Shown: piece after piece, positions 43,820-53,059 of the stretch
Layout: each line of letters begins with the position of its first letter
Position numbering within the stretch: the stretch's first letter is position 1
From: Kushneria avicenniae
GTDB taxonomy: Bacteria > Pseudomonadota > Gammaproteobacteria > Pseudomonadales > Halomonadaceae
Length of the DNA: 64,000 nt
Direction of reading: 5' to 3'
Assembly (NCBI RefSeq): GCF_900112585.1
Contig: NZ_FOLY01000003.1
Location: 1-64,000 of the forward strand
Notes under the pieces: generated by a model
What the model saw: only the letters and a program-made list of their open reading frames with translations
What the model was told of the DNA's origin: nothing
Databases searched by the model: none
Position numbers and translations under genes: made by a program

Positions 43820-44806
43820 ATGATCAAACGCCAGACGCTTACTGCAATGCTGTCAGCGACCGTCATGACGCTGGGGGCGCTCGCCATGTCTGCCACCAGC
43901 GCTCAGGCCGGCGAACAAAAGTTCATGACCATCGGCACCGGCGGTCAGACCGGCGTCTACTACGTGGTCGGACAGTCGATCTGTCGCTTCGTCAATCAGG
44001 GGGACAGCGGCTATCGCTGTAATGCCCCGTCGACCGGCGCGTCAGTGGCCAACGTCAACGGTATTGAAAATGGCGATCTGGATCTGGGCGTGGCCCAGTC
44101 CGACGTGCAGTACAACGCCTACAACGGTGAAGGCCAGTTCGAAGGCAAGGCCCATGAAGACCTGCGCAGCGTCTTTGCCATGCATGGCGAGCCGCTGACG
44201 CTGGTGGCCCGCGCCGATTCCGGCATCAAAACGCTGGATGATCTCAAGGGCAAGCGCGTCAACATCGGCAACCCGGGCTCCGGCAACCGTGCCACCATGG
44301 AAGTGGTGATGGCCGCCAAGGGCTGGACCACCAGCGACTTTGCGCTTGCCTCCGAACTCGACAGCGCCGAACAGGCGTCCGCACTGGCTGATAACAACAT
44401 CGACGCCATGGTGTTCGTCGCCGGTCACCCCAACGGTTCGATTCAGGAAGCCACCACTACCACCGATGCCCGCATCATTCCGCTTGACGGTGAAGTCATC
44501 CAGAAACTGGTCGAAGAACATCCCTACTACAGCTTCTATACCGTGCCCGGTGGCATGTACAAAGGCAATCCGGACGACGTGAAAACCTTCGGTGTCGGCG
44601 CGACCGTCGTCAGTTCCGAGAAGGTGGACAACGATCTGGTGTACGCCGCCGTCAAGGCTGTGTTCGACAACTTTGATCGTTTCAAGAAGCTCCACCCTGC
44701 CTTCTCCACGCTCGACCCCGAAACCATGGTCAATCAGGGCCTGTCGGCGCCGCTGCATGACGGCGCGAAGCGCTACTATCAGGAAAAGGGCTGGCTCAGC
44801 GAGTAA
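43820..44806 (+). CDS. TAXI-family TRAP solute-binding protein
   Basis: 328 residues with a signal peptide (cleavage after AQA, about residue 30). TAXI family: FMTIGTGGQTGVYYVVGQSICRFV, ARADSGIKTLDDLKGKRVNIGNPGSGNR, DNNIDAMVFVAGHPNGSIQEA, and VGATVVSSEKVDNDLVYA. TAXI proteins bind small acids or amino acids such as glutamate. AAAAAGGAACCTTCCC precedes the ATG. Its partner permease starts 134 bases downstream, after a hairpin. Divergent from pucG, so it may import an acid linked to the ureide pathway, though that is context only. Confidence 0.9.
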   Translation: MIKRQTLTAMLSATVMTLGALAMSATSAQAGEQKFMTIGTGGQTGVYYVVGQSICRFVNQGDSGYRCNAPSTGASVANVNGIENGDLDLGVAQSDVQYNAYNGEGQFEGKAHEDLRSVFAMHGEPLTLVARADSGIKTLDDLKGKRVNIGNPGSGNRATMEVVMAAKGWTTSDFALASELDSAEQASALADNNIDAMVFVAGHPNGSIQEATTTTDARIIPLDGEVIQKLVEEHPYYSFYTVPGGMYKGNPDDVKTFGVGATVVSSEKVDNDLVYAAVKAVFDNFDRFKKLHPAFSTLDPETMVNQGLSAPLHDGAKRYYQEKGWLSE

Positions 44807-44854
44807 GCCCGGCTGACCCGGGCCGCATCAATGGCGATACGGGTCACCCTTGAC

Positions 44855-44886
44855 GACGCAACGCCTCCATCCGGGGGCGTTGCGTC
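44855..44886 (+). terminator. Hairpin between TAXI binding protein and permease genes
   Basis: 11-bp perfect stem GACGCAACGCC/GGCGTTGCGTC with a 10-base loop followed by ATTT. It likely lets more binding protein than permease be made. Confidence 0.6.
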
Positions 44887-44940
44887 ATTTCCGATCCGGG
44901 CCTGTGCTCCGGAAAGGTATTGCCGCCAGAGGATGCGGAC

Positions 44941-47547
44941 ATGAACACAACTCCCTCTTCGACCGAACGCCCGGACGTGGATGCCAGAGAACTGGCCGCC
45001 GCGGCCGACACCGGTGGCCGCCAGCTGCAGGGGGCTGCCGCCCGCCTGCTGCTAATCGTGGCCGTGGCCTGGTCGCTGTTTCAGCTCTGGATCACCTCAC
45101 CGCTGCCCTATGCCCTGGGCTTCGGCGTTTTTGGCGCCACCGAGGCACGCTCGATCCATCTGGCGTTTGCGCTCTTTCTCGCCTTTCTCTCCTGGCCGGC
45201 GCTCAAGCGCTCGCCGAAGGATCGCATTCCGGTCACGGACTGGGTGCTGGCCTTTGTGGCCGCCTTTTGCGCGCTGTATATCTATCTGTTCTATGACCAG
45301 CTTGCCAATCGACCCGGCAACCCGATCACACAGGATGTGATCGTTGGCGTTGCCGGACTGATACTGCTGCTGGAAGGCGCGCGTCGGACACTGGGGCCGC
45401 CGCTGATGATCGTGGCGCTGGTCTTTCTGGGCTACTCGCTGGCAGGCCCGTACATGCCGGGCATGCTGGCCCACCGCGGCGTCAGCTTTGAGGCCCTGAT
45501 CAATCACCAGTGGCTGACCACCCAGGGGGTCTTCGGGATCGCGCTGGGGGTGTCCACAAGCTTCGTGTTCCTGTTCGTGCTCTTTGGTGCGCTGCTCGAC
45601 AAGGCCGGTGCCGGCAACTATTTCATCAAGGTCGCCTTCTCGATGCTGGGCCACTATCGAGGTGGGCCGGCCAAGGCGGCCGTAGTGGCCTCCGGGCTGA
45701 CCGGGCTGATCTCGGGCTCCTCGATTGCCAATACGGTCACCACCGGCACCTTTACCATTCCGATGATGAAGCGGGTCGGGTTCACCTCGACCAAGGCCGG
45801 TGCGGTTGAAGTCGCCTCCTCGGTCAACGGTCAGATCATGCCGCCGGTCATGGGTGCGGCGGCCTTTTTGATGGTCGAGTACGTCGGCATCCCCTATATC
45901 GAGGTCATCAAGCACGCCTTTTTGCCGGCGATGATCTCCTACATCGCACTGTTTTATATCGTTCATCTCGAGGCCATGAAGGCCGGTATGCAGGGACTCA
46001 AGAGCGCCAACCCACCGAAGCCCTGGCTTTTCAAACTGCTGGGATTTGCCACCGGTCTGGTCGGTCTGATGGCGCTCAGCGCTGCGGTTTATTACGGGCT
46101 GGGCTGGCTCAAGCCGGTGCTGGGCGACTCGACGCCCTGGGTGGTGTCGGTGGCGCTGGTGGTGATCTATGTCGCCCTCCTGAAGCTTGGCGCACGCTAT
46201 CCGGAGCTTGAACACGATACGCCTGACACCAGCATCACGACCCTGCCCCAGACGCGACCGACCGTCATGGTGGGTCTGCACTATCTGCTGCCGGTAGTGG
46301 TGCTGGTCTGGTGCCTGATGGTCGAGCGGCTCTCGCCGGGGCTGTCGGCCTTCTGGGCCACCGTTTTGATGATGGTCATCATGGTAACGCAGCGCCCGCT
46401 GAGCGCTCTTTTCCGCGGCCGGCTGGAGCTCGGCAACCACCTGCGCGAGGGGTTTATTGATCTGTGGAACGGGCTGGTCGACGGCGCGCGCAACATGGTC
46501 GGCATCGGCATCGCAACCGCCACGGCCGGTATCATCGTCGGCGCAGTGTCCCAGACCGGCGTCGGCCTGGTACTGGCCGATCTGGTCGAACATCTCTCCA
46601 TGGGCAGCCTGTTTCTGATGCTGCTGCTGACCGCCATCCTGAGTCTGATTCTGGGCATGGGCCTGCCGACCACCGCCAACTACATCGTGGTGTCGGCGCT
46701 GCTGGCGCCGGTCATTGTGCAGCTGGGCCAGCAGCAGGGGCTGATCGTGCCGCTGATCGCGGTGCATCTGTTCGTGTTCTATTTCGGCATCATGGCCGAT
46801 GTGACCCCGCCGGTGGGTCTGGCCTCCTTTGCCGCGGCGGCAATCTCGGGCGCCGATCCGATCCGCACCGGCTTCCAGGCCTTCTGGTACAGTCTGCGCA
46901 CGGCCGCCCTGCCGTTTCTGTTCATCTTCAATACCGACCTTTTGCTCATCAATGTCGATCTCTGGCACGGCATCATCATTTTTGTGGTGGCCACTGTCGC
47001 CATGCTGGTCTTCGCGGCGGCCACCCAGGGCTGGTTTGTGGTGCGCAACCGCTGGTACGACACCATCCTGCTGCTGCTGGTGGCCTTTACCCTGTTTCGC
47101 CCGGGCTTCTGGCAGGACATGATCGTCCCGCCGTATGAGGAGATACCGCCGGCGCAGTTTTCCCAGGCCTACGGCGAGCTGGGTGACCAACAGTCCATGC
47201 GCGTCGGCATTGAAGGGATCGACGACTACGGCGCGCCGATGAGCCTGATCATCGAAGTACCGGCCGTCGAGGGCGATGACGGTCAGGCACGGCTGGACAC
47301 TCTGGGGCTGACGCTTCGACAGGACGGTGATACCACGCTGGTGGACATGGTCGGCTGGGGGAGCCAGGCAAGCGAACTGGGCTTTGACATGGACCAGACG
47401 ATCACGTCGGTGGGCCTGCCCCGCGAACGATTTGCCAAGGAGTGGCTGTGGATACCGGCGCTTGCGGTACTGGCACTGATTATTTACTTGCAGCGCAGGC
47501 GTCGAACGGATCAGACTGATACACGTGCGGCATCAACGGCTTCCTGA
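44941..47547 (+). CDS. TRAP transporter permease, fused 4TM/12TM type
   Basis: 868 residues from ATG 44941 (AGAGGATGCGGAC upstream); a TTG at 44920 is not needed. The N-terminal ~190 residues give the small-subunit-like segment, then a DctM-type core (FVFLFVLFGALLDKAGAGNYFIKVAFSMLGHYRGGPAKAAVVASG, GSSIANTVTTGTFTIPMMKR, MGLPTTANYIVVSALLAPVIVQ, GIMADVTPPVGLASFAAAAISG). The last ~130 residues form an extra domain (DUF3394-like, LFRPGFWQDMIVPP onwards) ending in one more membrane helix. Works with the TAXI protein encoded just upstream. Confidence 0.9.
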   Translation: MNTTPSSTERPDVDARELAAAADTGGRQLQGAAARLLLIVAVAWSLFQLWITSPLPYALGFGVFGATEARSIHLAFALFLAFLSWPALKRSPKDRIPVTDWVLAFVAAFCALYIYLFYDQLANRPGNPITQDVIVGVAGLILLLEGARRTLGPPLMIVALVFLGYSLAGPYMPGMLAHRGVSFEALINHQWLTTQGVFGIALGVSTSFVFLFVLFGALLDKAGAGNYFIKVAFSMLGHYRGGPAKAAVVASGLTGLISGSSIANTVTTGTFTIPMMKRVGFTSTKAGAVEVASSVNGQIMPPVMGAAAFLMVEYVGIPYIEVIKHAFLPAMISYIALFYIVHLEAMKAGMQGLKSANPPKPWLFKLLGFATGLVGLMALSAAVYYGLGWLKPVLGDSTPWVVSVALVVIYVALLKLGARYPELEHDTPDTSITTLPQTRPTVMVGLHYLLPVVVLVWCLMVERLSPGLSAFWATVLMMVIMVTQRPLSALFRGRLELGNHLREGFIDLWNGLVDGARNMVGIGIATATAGIIVGAVSQTGVGLVLADLVEHLSMGSLFLMLLLTAILSLILGMGLPTTANYIVVSALLAPVIVQLGQQQGLIVPLIAVHLFVFYFGIMADVTPPVGLASFAAAAISGADPIRTGFQAFWYSLRTAALPFLFIFNTDLLLINVDLWHGIIIFVVATVAMLVFAAATQGWFVVRNRWYDTILLLLVAFTLFRPGFWQDMIVPPYEEIPPAQFSQAYGELGDQQSMRVGIEGIDDYGAPMSLIIEVPAVEGDDGQARLDTLGLTLRQDGDTTLVDMVGWGSQASELGFDMDQTITSVGLPRERFAKEWLWIPALAVLALIIYLQRRRRTDQTDTRAASTAS

Positions 47548-47717
47548 CCCGCTGGCGCCGCCCGTGCAGGTCCGGACGGCGCCGGCTACGATGCCCGACA
47601 GATCCTGTCAAAAAGATAAAAGTTTAAACCGCGCTCAACTTTTTAAAGGCAGGCTGTGGATTAATTGCTGTCATGAGCGTTAAATAGGACCAGATCAATA
47701 CCAATTCGAGGTGGACC

Positions 47718-48146
47718 ATGACCGGTGAAAGACCCAGGCGAATCGATGCGACCGATATCTACCACACGACCCGTGCGGTACGACATTGCAGTCTCGATCC
47801 TTCCATTCGCTGTCTGGCAGAGCTTCGCACCTCGCAGATCAACGGCGGCTGCGACAACTGCGAGAACCTGCGCGTCAGTGAAGCCGAATCACTGGGCATT
47901 GATGCCGACAAGATCCGCGAGCTGGCACGCTGGGCCGACTCCGACCGCTTCACCGCTCGCGAGCGCGCGGCGCTGGCCTGGTGTGAGTCCTTCACTCATT
48001 TCCGCCCGGTGGATGCCAGTACCCGCATGATGGCCATCAACACCTTCTCGCCGCGTGAACTGGCCGACCTGACCCTGGCCATCGAACTGACCAGTACCAT
48101 GTCGCGCGTGGCACGCCACATGGACAGCGAAGCTCGCGTGGGCTGA
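47718..48146 (+). CDS. AhpD-like / carboxymuconolactone decarboxylase-family protein
   Basis: 142-residue all-helical protein. The redox Cys pair is in INGGCDNCENLRVSEAESLG, with the general pattern CxxC plus a following Glu/Asn in place of the usual His. RFTARERAALAWCESFT and FSPRELADLTLAIELTSTMSRVAR are typical of the family. Such proteins use the Cys pair for peroxide reduction with a thiol partner. Monocistronic: no gene within 170 bases upstream, and hemN follows with its own promoter. GAGGTGGACC precedes the ATG. Confidence 0.8.
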   Translation: MTGERPRRIDATDIYHTTRAVRHCSLDPSIRCLAELRTSQINGGCDNCENLRVSEAESLGIDADKIRELARWADSDRFTARERAALAWCESFTHFRPVDASTRMMAINTFSPRELADLTLAIELTSTMSRVARHMDSEARVG

Positions 48147-48178
48147 CATGTCTTTCCGGTGGTCGCCACCGGCATGAT

Positions 48179-48192
48179 TTGATCTGGATCAG
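48179..48192 (+). promoter_or_regulatory. FNR/Anr box upstream of hemN
   Basis: TTGAT-CTGG-ATCAG matches TTGAT-N4-ATCAA at nine of ten defined positions. If centred at -41.5 the start point falls near 48227, 25 bases before the hemN ATG. An FNR-type gene lies directly downstream of hemN. Confidence 0.75.
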
Positions 48193-48251
48193 ACCTCGAA
48201 AGATACGATGCTCGTAGCATGGCGATATCACCGCCTGCCACGAGCATCGTC

Positions 48252-49664
48252 ATGTTGTCACCTGCCCCTCGACCCGATTGTCCCGCTGTTCCGTTCTCTC
48301 CGGACGCTGATCTGCTCAAGCGTCATGACGGCGCCGGGCCACGCTATACCTCCTATCCGCCGGCCACGGCCTTTACCGATCATTTCGGCTCTGAACAGCT
48401 GACCCGGGCACTGTCGCGCAGCAATGCCGGTGATCGCGGTCTGTCGCTTTATGTCCATATCCCCTTTTGCCGGCGCATCTGCTTTTACTGCGGCTGCCAC
48501 CGCATCGCTACCCGCCAGACGGCCATGGCCGAGCCCTATCTGGATCGGCTGACGCGTGAAATGACCCTGATCGGGCGTCACCTGGACAACCATCGTGTGG
48601 TCGAACAGCTTCACTGGGGCGGCGGCACACCGACTTTTCTGGACCTTGATCAGATGAGTCGGCTGATGGACCAGCTCGGTGCGCACTTCACACTCTCCAG
48701 TGCGCCGGAGCGTGACTTTGCCATCGAGATCGACCCCCGCGAGGCCAATATCTACACCCTGCGCCATCTACAGTCGCTGGGGTTCAATCGGCTGAGTCTG
48801 GGTGTGCAGGATCTGAACGTGCGGGTGCAGAAGGCCATTAACCGGCTCCAGCCGCGAGAGCTGAGCGAGAACCTCATCGACGAGGCCCATCGGCTCGGCT
48901 TTCGCTCGCTGAATCTGGACCTGATCTACGGCCTGCCGCATCAGAGCGTGGCCAGCTTTGCCGACACCCTGGACCAGGTGATCGACATGGCCCCGGCCCG
49001 ACTGTCAGTTTTCAACTATGCCCATCTGCCCGAGCGCTTTCTGCCCCAGCGGCGCATCAACAGCGCTGATCTGCCGGACACGGCCACCCGACTGGCCATT
49101 CAGTGCATGATGGTGGAGAAGCTGACACAGGCAGGTTACCTCCATATCGGCATGGACCACTTCGCCAGACCCGACGACAGCCTGGCCGTGGCGCAGCGCG
49201 AGGGAGAACTGCAGCGCAACTTTCAGGGCTATACCACCCACGCCCACTGCGACCTGGTCGGCCTTGGCGTATCGGCCATCAGCCAGATCGATGACGTTTA
49301 TGCCCAGAACACGACGCAGCTCGAGGGCTGGCAGGACGCCATCGACCACGGACGGCTGGCCACCTGTCGCGGCGTGCGGCTGAGCGGCGACGACCGCCTG
49401 CGCCGCGACGTGATCCATCGGCTCATGTGCGACATGCAGCTTGATTTCGACGCCATCGAAGCGAATTTCGGCATCGATGCGTCATACTATTTCGCTGATG
49501 TATTTGAAAGACTTGCCACCTTTCGACGAGACGGTCTCATCGAATATGATAAGAACCTGCTTATGGTAACCCCCATGGGGCGACTGCTGATCCGCCAGCT
49601 GGCCATGACCTTTGATGCGCATCTGCCGTCCGAACCACGGCAGCGGTTTTCGCGGATGCTCTAG
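48252..49664 (+). CDS. hemN: Oxygen-independent coproporphyrinogen III oxidase (radical SAM)
   Basis: 470-residue radical SAM enzyme converting coproporphyrinogen III to protoporphyrinogen IX without oxygen. The cluster motif is C73-x3-C77-x2-C80 with C82 next (FCRRICFYCGCH), and YTSYPPATAF, HWGGGTPTFL, GVQDLNVRVQKAINRLQP and YGLPHQ are conserved HemN blocks rather than HemW. ATG 48252 is preferred over 48219, which would lie in front of the transcription start predicted from the Anr box. The Anr-box, hemN, anr order suggests a low-oxygen unit in which Anr activates hemN. Confidence 0.92.
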   Translation: MLSPAPRPDCPAVPFSPDADLLKRHDGAGPRYTSYPPATAFTDHFGSEQLTRALSRSNAGDRGLSLYVHIPFCRRICFYCGCHRIATRQTAMAEPYLDRLTREMTLIGRHLDNHRVVEQLHWGGGTPTFLDLDQMSRLMDQLGAHFTLSSAPERDFAIEIDPREANIYTLRHLQSLGFNRLSLGVQDLNVRVQKAINRLQPRELSENLIDEAHRLGFRSLNLDLIYGLPHQSVASFADTLDQVIDMAPARLSVFNYAHLPERFLPQRRINSADLPDTATRLAIQCMMVEKLTQAGYLHIGMDHFARPDDSLAVAQREGELQRNFQGYTTHAHCDLVGLGVSAISQIDDVYAQNTTQLEGWQDAIDHGRLATCRGVRLSGDDRLRRDVIHRLMCDMQLDFDAIEANFGIDASYYFADVFERLATFRRDGLIEYDKNLLMVTPMGRLLIRQLAMTFDAHLPSEPRQRFSRML

Positions 49665-49781
49665 GCGTACGTTCCGGGCAGGGATCAACTGGCCGGCTCA
49701 ATGTTCGCCACTGGCACCAGGTGGCCGCGGATCCTGGTGAGCCCGCCACCTCACACCCATGCACAGGAGCCTGCCAGGCCA

Positions 49782-50525
49782 ATGAACACCTCTCATCTTC
49801 ACCGGACACGCTGCCAGACCTGCTCGCTGAGCTCGCTTTGTCTGCCGCTGTCCCTGTCATTTGATGATGTTGAGCAGTTCGACACCATTGTGCGCCGCCG
49901 TTCACCGCTGACACGCGGTGAGACCCTCTACATGCAGGGCGAAAAGTTTGAAAATGTTTATGCCGTGCGCAGTGGCAGCCTCAAGCAGACCATCATTGAG
50001 GCCAACGGCGAGGAGCAGATCACCAGCTTCTATCTCCCCGGCGAGCTGGTCGGCCTGGACAGCATCGACAGCGACACACACCCGGGCTTTCTGACGGCGC
50101 TGGAGCGCACCACGGTCTGTGAAATTCCCTTCAAGCGGCTGGAAAGCCTCTCGGAGCAGTTGCCGGAGCTGCGCCATCAGCTCTATCGCTGCATGAGCCG
50201 CGAGATTGTCGATGACCGTCGCCTGATGCGACTTCTATCCAGCAAGACGGCCGATGAGCGTCTGGCGAGCTTCTTTCGCAATCTGTCGGTGCGCCTTGAT
50301 CGCTGCGGCCACAGCGCCGTGCGCTTTCGCCTGCCGATGTCACGCAGCGATATCGGCACCCATCTGGGACTGGCCATCGAAACCATCAGCCGCGTACTGG
50401 GCCGATTCCAGCAGCAGGGACTGCTCAACATCCAGGGACGTCAGGTCGAGATTCTGGACATGGTGGCCCTGAGCGAGCGCGCGGGCATCGTCACTCCCTG
50501 CTGTGGCGAGCAGAAACACGCCTGA
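49782..50525 (+). CDS. anr: FNR/Anr-type oxygen-sensing Crp-family regulator
   Basis: 247 residues from ATG 49782; the frame is open from 49701 but without conservation. The [4Fe-4S] cysteines have the FNR spacing: C11-x2-C14-x5-C20 and the distant C113 (TTVCEIPF). Effector domain (cNMP-binding fold) at about 25-150, dimer helix, then the Crp-type helix-turn-helix with the FNR recognition helix (SRSDIGTHLGLAIETISRVLGRFQQQG); the E-x-x-S-R of this helix reads TTGAT half-sites. It probably controls the upstream hemN, whose promoter has a near-perfect box. Confidence 0.93.
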   Translation: MNTSHLHRTRCQTCSLSSLCLPLSLSFDDVEQFDTIVRRRSPLTRGETLYMQGEKFENVYAVRSGSLKQTIIEANGEEQITSFYLPGELVGLDSIDSDTHPGFLTALERTTVCEIPFKRLESLSEQLPELRHQLYRCMSREIVDDRRLMRLLSSKTADERLASFFRNLSVRLDRCGHSAVRFRLPMSRSDIGTHLGLAIETISRVLGRFQQQGLLNIQGRQVEILDMVALSERAGIVTPCCGEQKHA

Positions 50526-50549
50526 TTGCTGATGACGGGCCATAAACAA

Positions 50550-50576
50550 AAACGCCCCGATCGTGTCGGGGCGTTT
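50550..50576. terminator. Strong bidirectional terminator between anr and DUF488
   Basis: 11-bp perfect stem AAACGCCCCGA/TCGGGGCGTTT with a 5-base loop; A-run on the left gives T's on the minus strand, GTTTCGG on the plus. Confidence 0.82.
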
Positions 50577-50597
50577 CGGTATGCATGGCAGGCAGCT

Positions 50598-50999
50598 TCA
50601 GTGCGCCTCGGCGACCGCGATCGGCGCGCTGTCTGCACGTTCCTGTTGCAGCGCCTCGAGAATCACTTCGCGCAGGACAGGCAGATGCGAGCCTTCCAGA
50701 TCACGAACGGCACTGACCAGCGTCAGCCGGCTCTGACGCGCCTGATCCAGCAGCGGCTCAAGATCGCCCGGATTGAGCTCCAGACGATAGCGACGCTCGA
50801 AGGTCGTGCGATCAATGCGCCCACTTTCCCAGGCATGGCGCAACCGACGCGACGGCGCCACGGCGCGATACCATTGCTCGACCGAGAGTTCCTCTTCGCG
50901 CTTGCCGCGCGGCCAGACCTGATCCACCAGCCAGCGCGCCCCGTCCTGCTGGTTCGAGTGCTGATAGACGCGCTTGAGGCGGACATCGCCAATAAGCAT
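50598..50999 (-). CDS. DUF488-family protein
   Basis: 133 residues. The family is recognised by RVYQHSNQQDGARWLVDQVWPRGKREEEL near the N-terminus, VAPSRRLRHAW and a mid-region FERRYRLEL, and late LTLVSAVRDLEGSHLPVLREVI. The usual Cys in the LTLLYAAKD-type segment is Ser/Ala here. Biochemical function of DUF488 is not established. ATG 50999 aligns with the family start (GGGGGTAAT upstream); the open frame to 51065 is not conserved. Convergent with anr over the shared terminator. Confidence 0.8.
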   Translation of the reverse strand: MLIGDVRLKRVYQHSNQQDGARWLVDQVWPRGKREEELSVEQWYRAVAPSRRLRHAWESGRIDRTTFERRYRLELNPGDLEPLLDQARQSRLTLVSAVRDLEGSHLPVLREVILEALQQERADSAPIAVAEAH

Positions 51000-51187
51000 A
51001 TTACCCCCTGCAATGATGTTCCCGGACCCGAGGGCCCTTCTTCTTTTGAGGTGACAGCACGTCAAGAATACACCCGGTGCCAGGTCGTTTCACCCGCGAG
51101 GGACGGCGCGGCACAATCGCCCTGCCTTCCAATGTCTCATACCCGCCAACCATGCGGCTGATAGCGAATACAGGTCAGTGGCGGAGA

Positions 51188-52081
51188 TCACTCGTGCTGA
51201 CCTGCCCGGTCATGCCATGCCAGGATGGCCGAAAGTACCTCATCGGGGTACTCCTCGTGCACCGACAGTCGACCATGGGGCAGCGATACCATATCGATGC
51301 CGGGCAGCGTGCCCAGCGCCTTCATTTCGGCGCGGGAACGCGGCGGCATCCGTTCGCTCATGATCACAAGCGTTCGGGCGCTGGCCCCCTTGAGCGCGGC
51401 AACGCAGGCCTCGCGGCGATTGAAGGGGTCCACGGCGCCGGTTACAAAGCGTATCGAGCCATGACGCGCACCGGGCGTACGCGCCACCTGACGCTTGGCC
51501 GCCAGACGCTCGCCCGACAGCCAGTTCGGGGTGTCATAGACATGCTCGCCGGCCATACGGCGCAAAAACCAGTTGCTGACGTTGAGTCGATAGATCCCGG
51601 CGCCGATGACCGGGCGATCAAACCAGGCGCGCAGATGGCCGAACCACGGCTTGTGCTCGCCGGCCATGGTCGGAAGCGGCCCGCGCCAGGTGGGCGCAAT
51701 CAGCACCAGCCGGTCGGCAGCATCCGGATGCTGCTCCAGATGACGAATGACCATCCCGGCACCGTGGCCGGCCGCAATGATCATTTCGGGAAGAAAGACG
51801 ACCTCATCGAGCAGGTAGTCGATAAAGGCCGTCAGCATGCCCGGCTCGGCCTCCATGAAAGGTCGCGGGCGATCACCAAACCCCGGCCAGTCCACCGAAA
51901 CCGTTGTGAAACGCTCGGTCAGCCCCGCCTGCAGTGCATCCATTTCGTGACGCGTTGAAATGCTCGATAGCGCCGGCAGCAGCAGCACTTCCGGCCCCTG
52001 GCCGCGGCGGGTCATACCAACCTCGATGGTCATCCCGCCCCACGTCCAGTGCAGCGTCTCTTCTGTCACATCACTTTCCAT
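51188..52081 (-). CDS. Alpha/beta-hydrolase-fold protein without nucleophile Ser
   Basis: 297 residues from ATG 52081 (GGGAGCAGCAGC upstream; ATG 52126 is a weaker choice). The fold is shown by VLLLPALSSIS (oxyanion strand), TVSVDWPGFGDRPRP, the nucleophile-elbow stretch IIAAGHGAGMVIRHL, RLVLIAPTWRGPLP and a terminal HGRLSVHEEYPDEV. At the elbow the sequence is G105-H-G-A-G109, so Gly107 replaces the expected Ser. Asp (VTGAVDPFN) and His (PHGRLSVHEE) seem kept. It may be a non-enzymatic relative or use another mechanism. Substrate unknown; it stands alone. Confidence 0.72.
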   Translation of the reverse strand: MESDVTEETLHWTWGGMTIEVGMTRRGQGPEVLLLPALSSISTRHEMDALQAGLTERFTTVSVDWPGFGDRPRPFMEAEPGMLTAFIDYLLDEVVFLPEMIIAAGHGAGMVIRHLEQHPDAADRLVLIAPTWRGPLPTMAGEHKPWFGHLRAWFDRPVIGAGIYRLNVSNWFLRRMAGEHVYDTPNWLSGERLAAKRQVARTPGARHGSIRFVTGAVDPFNRREACVAALKGASARTLVIMSERMPPRSRAEMKALGTLPGIDMVSLPHGRLSVHEEYPDEVLSAILAWHDRAGQHE

Positions 52082-52273
52082 GCTGCTGCTCCCGTTGCCT
52101 GAATGCTGTTTGCTGACCCGCGTCATCCTTCACGGCCCATCCATCATGACACAGATCACCAGAACCGGCGGCGAGACGCCCGACCTCGCGCCCTGTCATC
52201 AGAACGTCATTGAATGGACACAAACTCGAATCGTCTTACGGGATTCAACAGCAATAACAATGGGGAGAACATC

Positions 52274-53008
52274 ATGCAGATGCTGGCGCTTTACAGTATC
52301 AAGGGCGGCGTGGGCAAGACGGCCTCCGCCGTTAACCTGGCCGCCCAAGCCAGCCTTAGCGGCCGGCGCGTACTGCTATGGGATCTGGACCCGCAGGCGG
52401 CCACCACCTTCTATCTGCGCAACAAGCCCCGAATACGCGGTGGCGGGGTCGAAAAGCTGGTCAAGGGCAAGGCCACACTGGAAAAGACCATCCGCGGCAC
52501 CGAGCTCGACCACCTGGATCTGCTGCCGGCCAGCCCTGAGGCCCGTGACATGGACATGCTGCTGGAGGGGCGCAAGGCAAGCCGCCTGCGCAAGATGCTC
52601 AAGCCGGTCAGCAACGATTACGATCTCGTCATTCTCGACTGTCCGCCGGGGTTGTCCACACTGTCAGAGCAGGTGTTTTCAAGCGTGGATGCCCTGCTGG
52701 TACCGGTCGTGCCCACGACGCTGTCGATGAGGACCCTGACCCAGCTGCAGCAGCATCTCGACGGCGAGCACATCACGACGCCGCTGTGGCCCTTTTTCAC
52801 TCTGGTGGATCGCCGCCGTAATCTACATCAGGAGAGCATGACAGGCTTTCACGAGCAGTGGCCCGCCCGACTGTCGGCCAACATCCCCTATGCCAGCGCG
52901 GTCGAGCAGATGGGCGTGCATCAGGCCCCCCTGACACAGTTCGCCCCGCGTACAGCCGCCGCCGTGGCCTACCGCAATTTATGGGAGGAGATTGCTGGAC
53001 GGCTTTAA
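52274..53008 (+). CDS. Orphan ParA-family ATPase
   Basis: 244 residues from ATG 52274 (GGGGAGAACATC upstream). Deviant Walker A of the ParA/MinD group: YSIKGGVGKTASAVNLA with the signature Lys10; Walker A' in LLWDLDPQAATTFYLR; Walker B in LVILDCPPGLST. There is no N-terminal helix-turn-helix, so it is of the small type, and no parB or positioning cargo gene is next to it. Such orphans place cellular machines or protein clusters; the cargo cannot be guessed from the surroundings (alpha/beta hydrolase on one side, DUF2780 on the other). Confidence 0.85.
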   Translation: MQMLALYSIKGGVGKTASAVNLAAQASLSGRRVLLWDLDPQAATTFYLRNKPRIRGGGVEKLVKGKATLEKTIRGTELDHLDLLPASPEARDMDMLLEGRKASRLRKMLKPVSNDYDLVILDCPPGLSTLSEQVFSSVDALLVPVVPTTLSMRTLTQLQQHLDGEHITTPLWPFFTLVDRRRNLHQESMTGFHEQWPARLSANIPYASAVEQMGVHQAPLTQFAPRTAAAVAYRNLWEEIAGRL

Positions 53009-53059
53009 GGCGCCCGGCATTGGGGCAATGCAGACCATTGCCCCGACGAACGCTTGATT

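Noticed and set aside
45097-47190. 697-codon minus-strand frame
   Set aside because: Shadow of the TRAP permease; His/Gln/Arg-rich nonsense composition.
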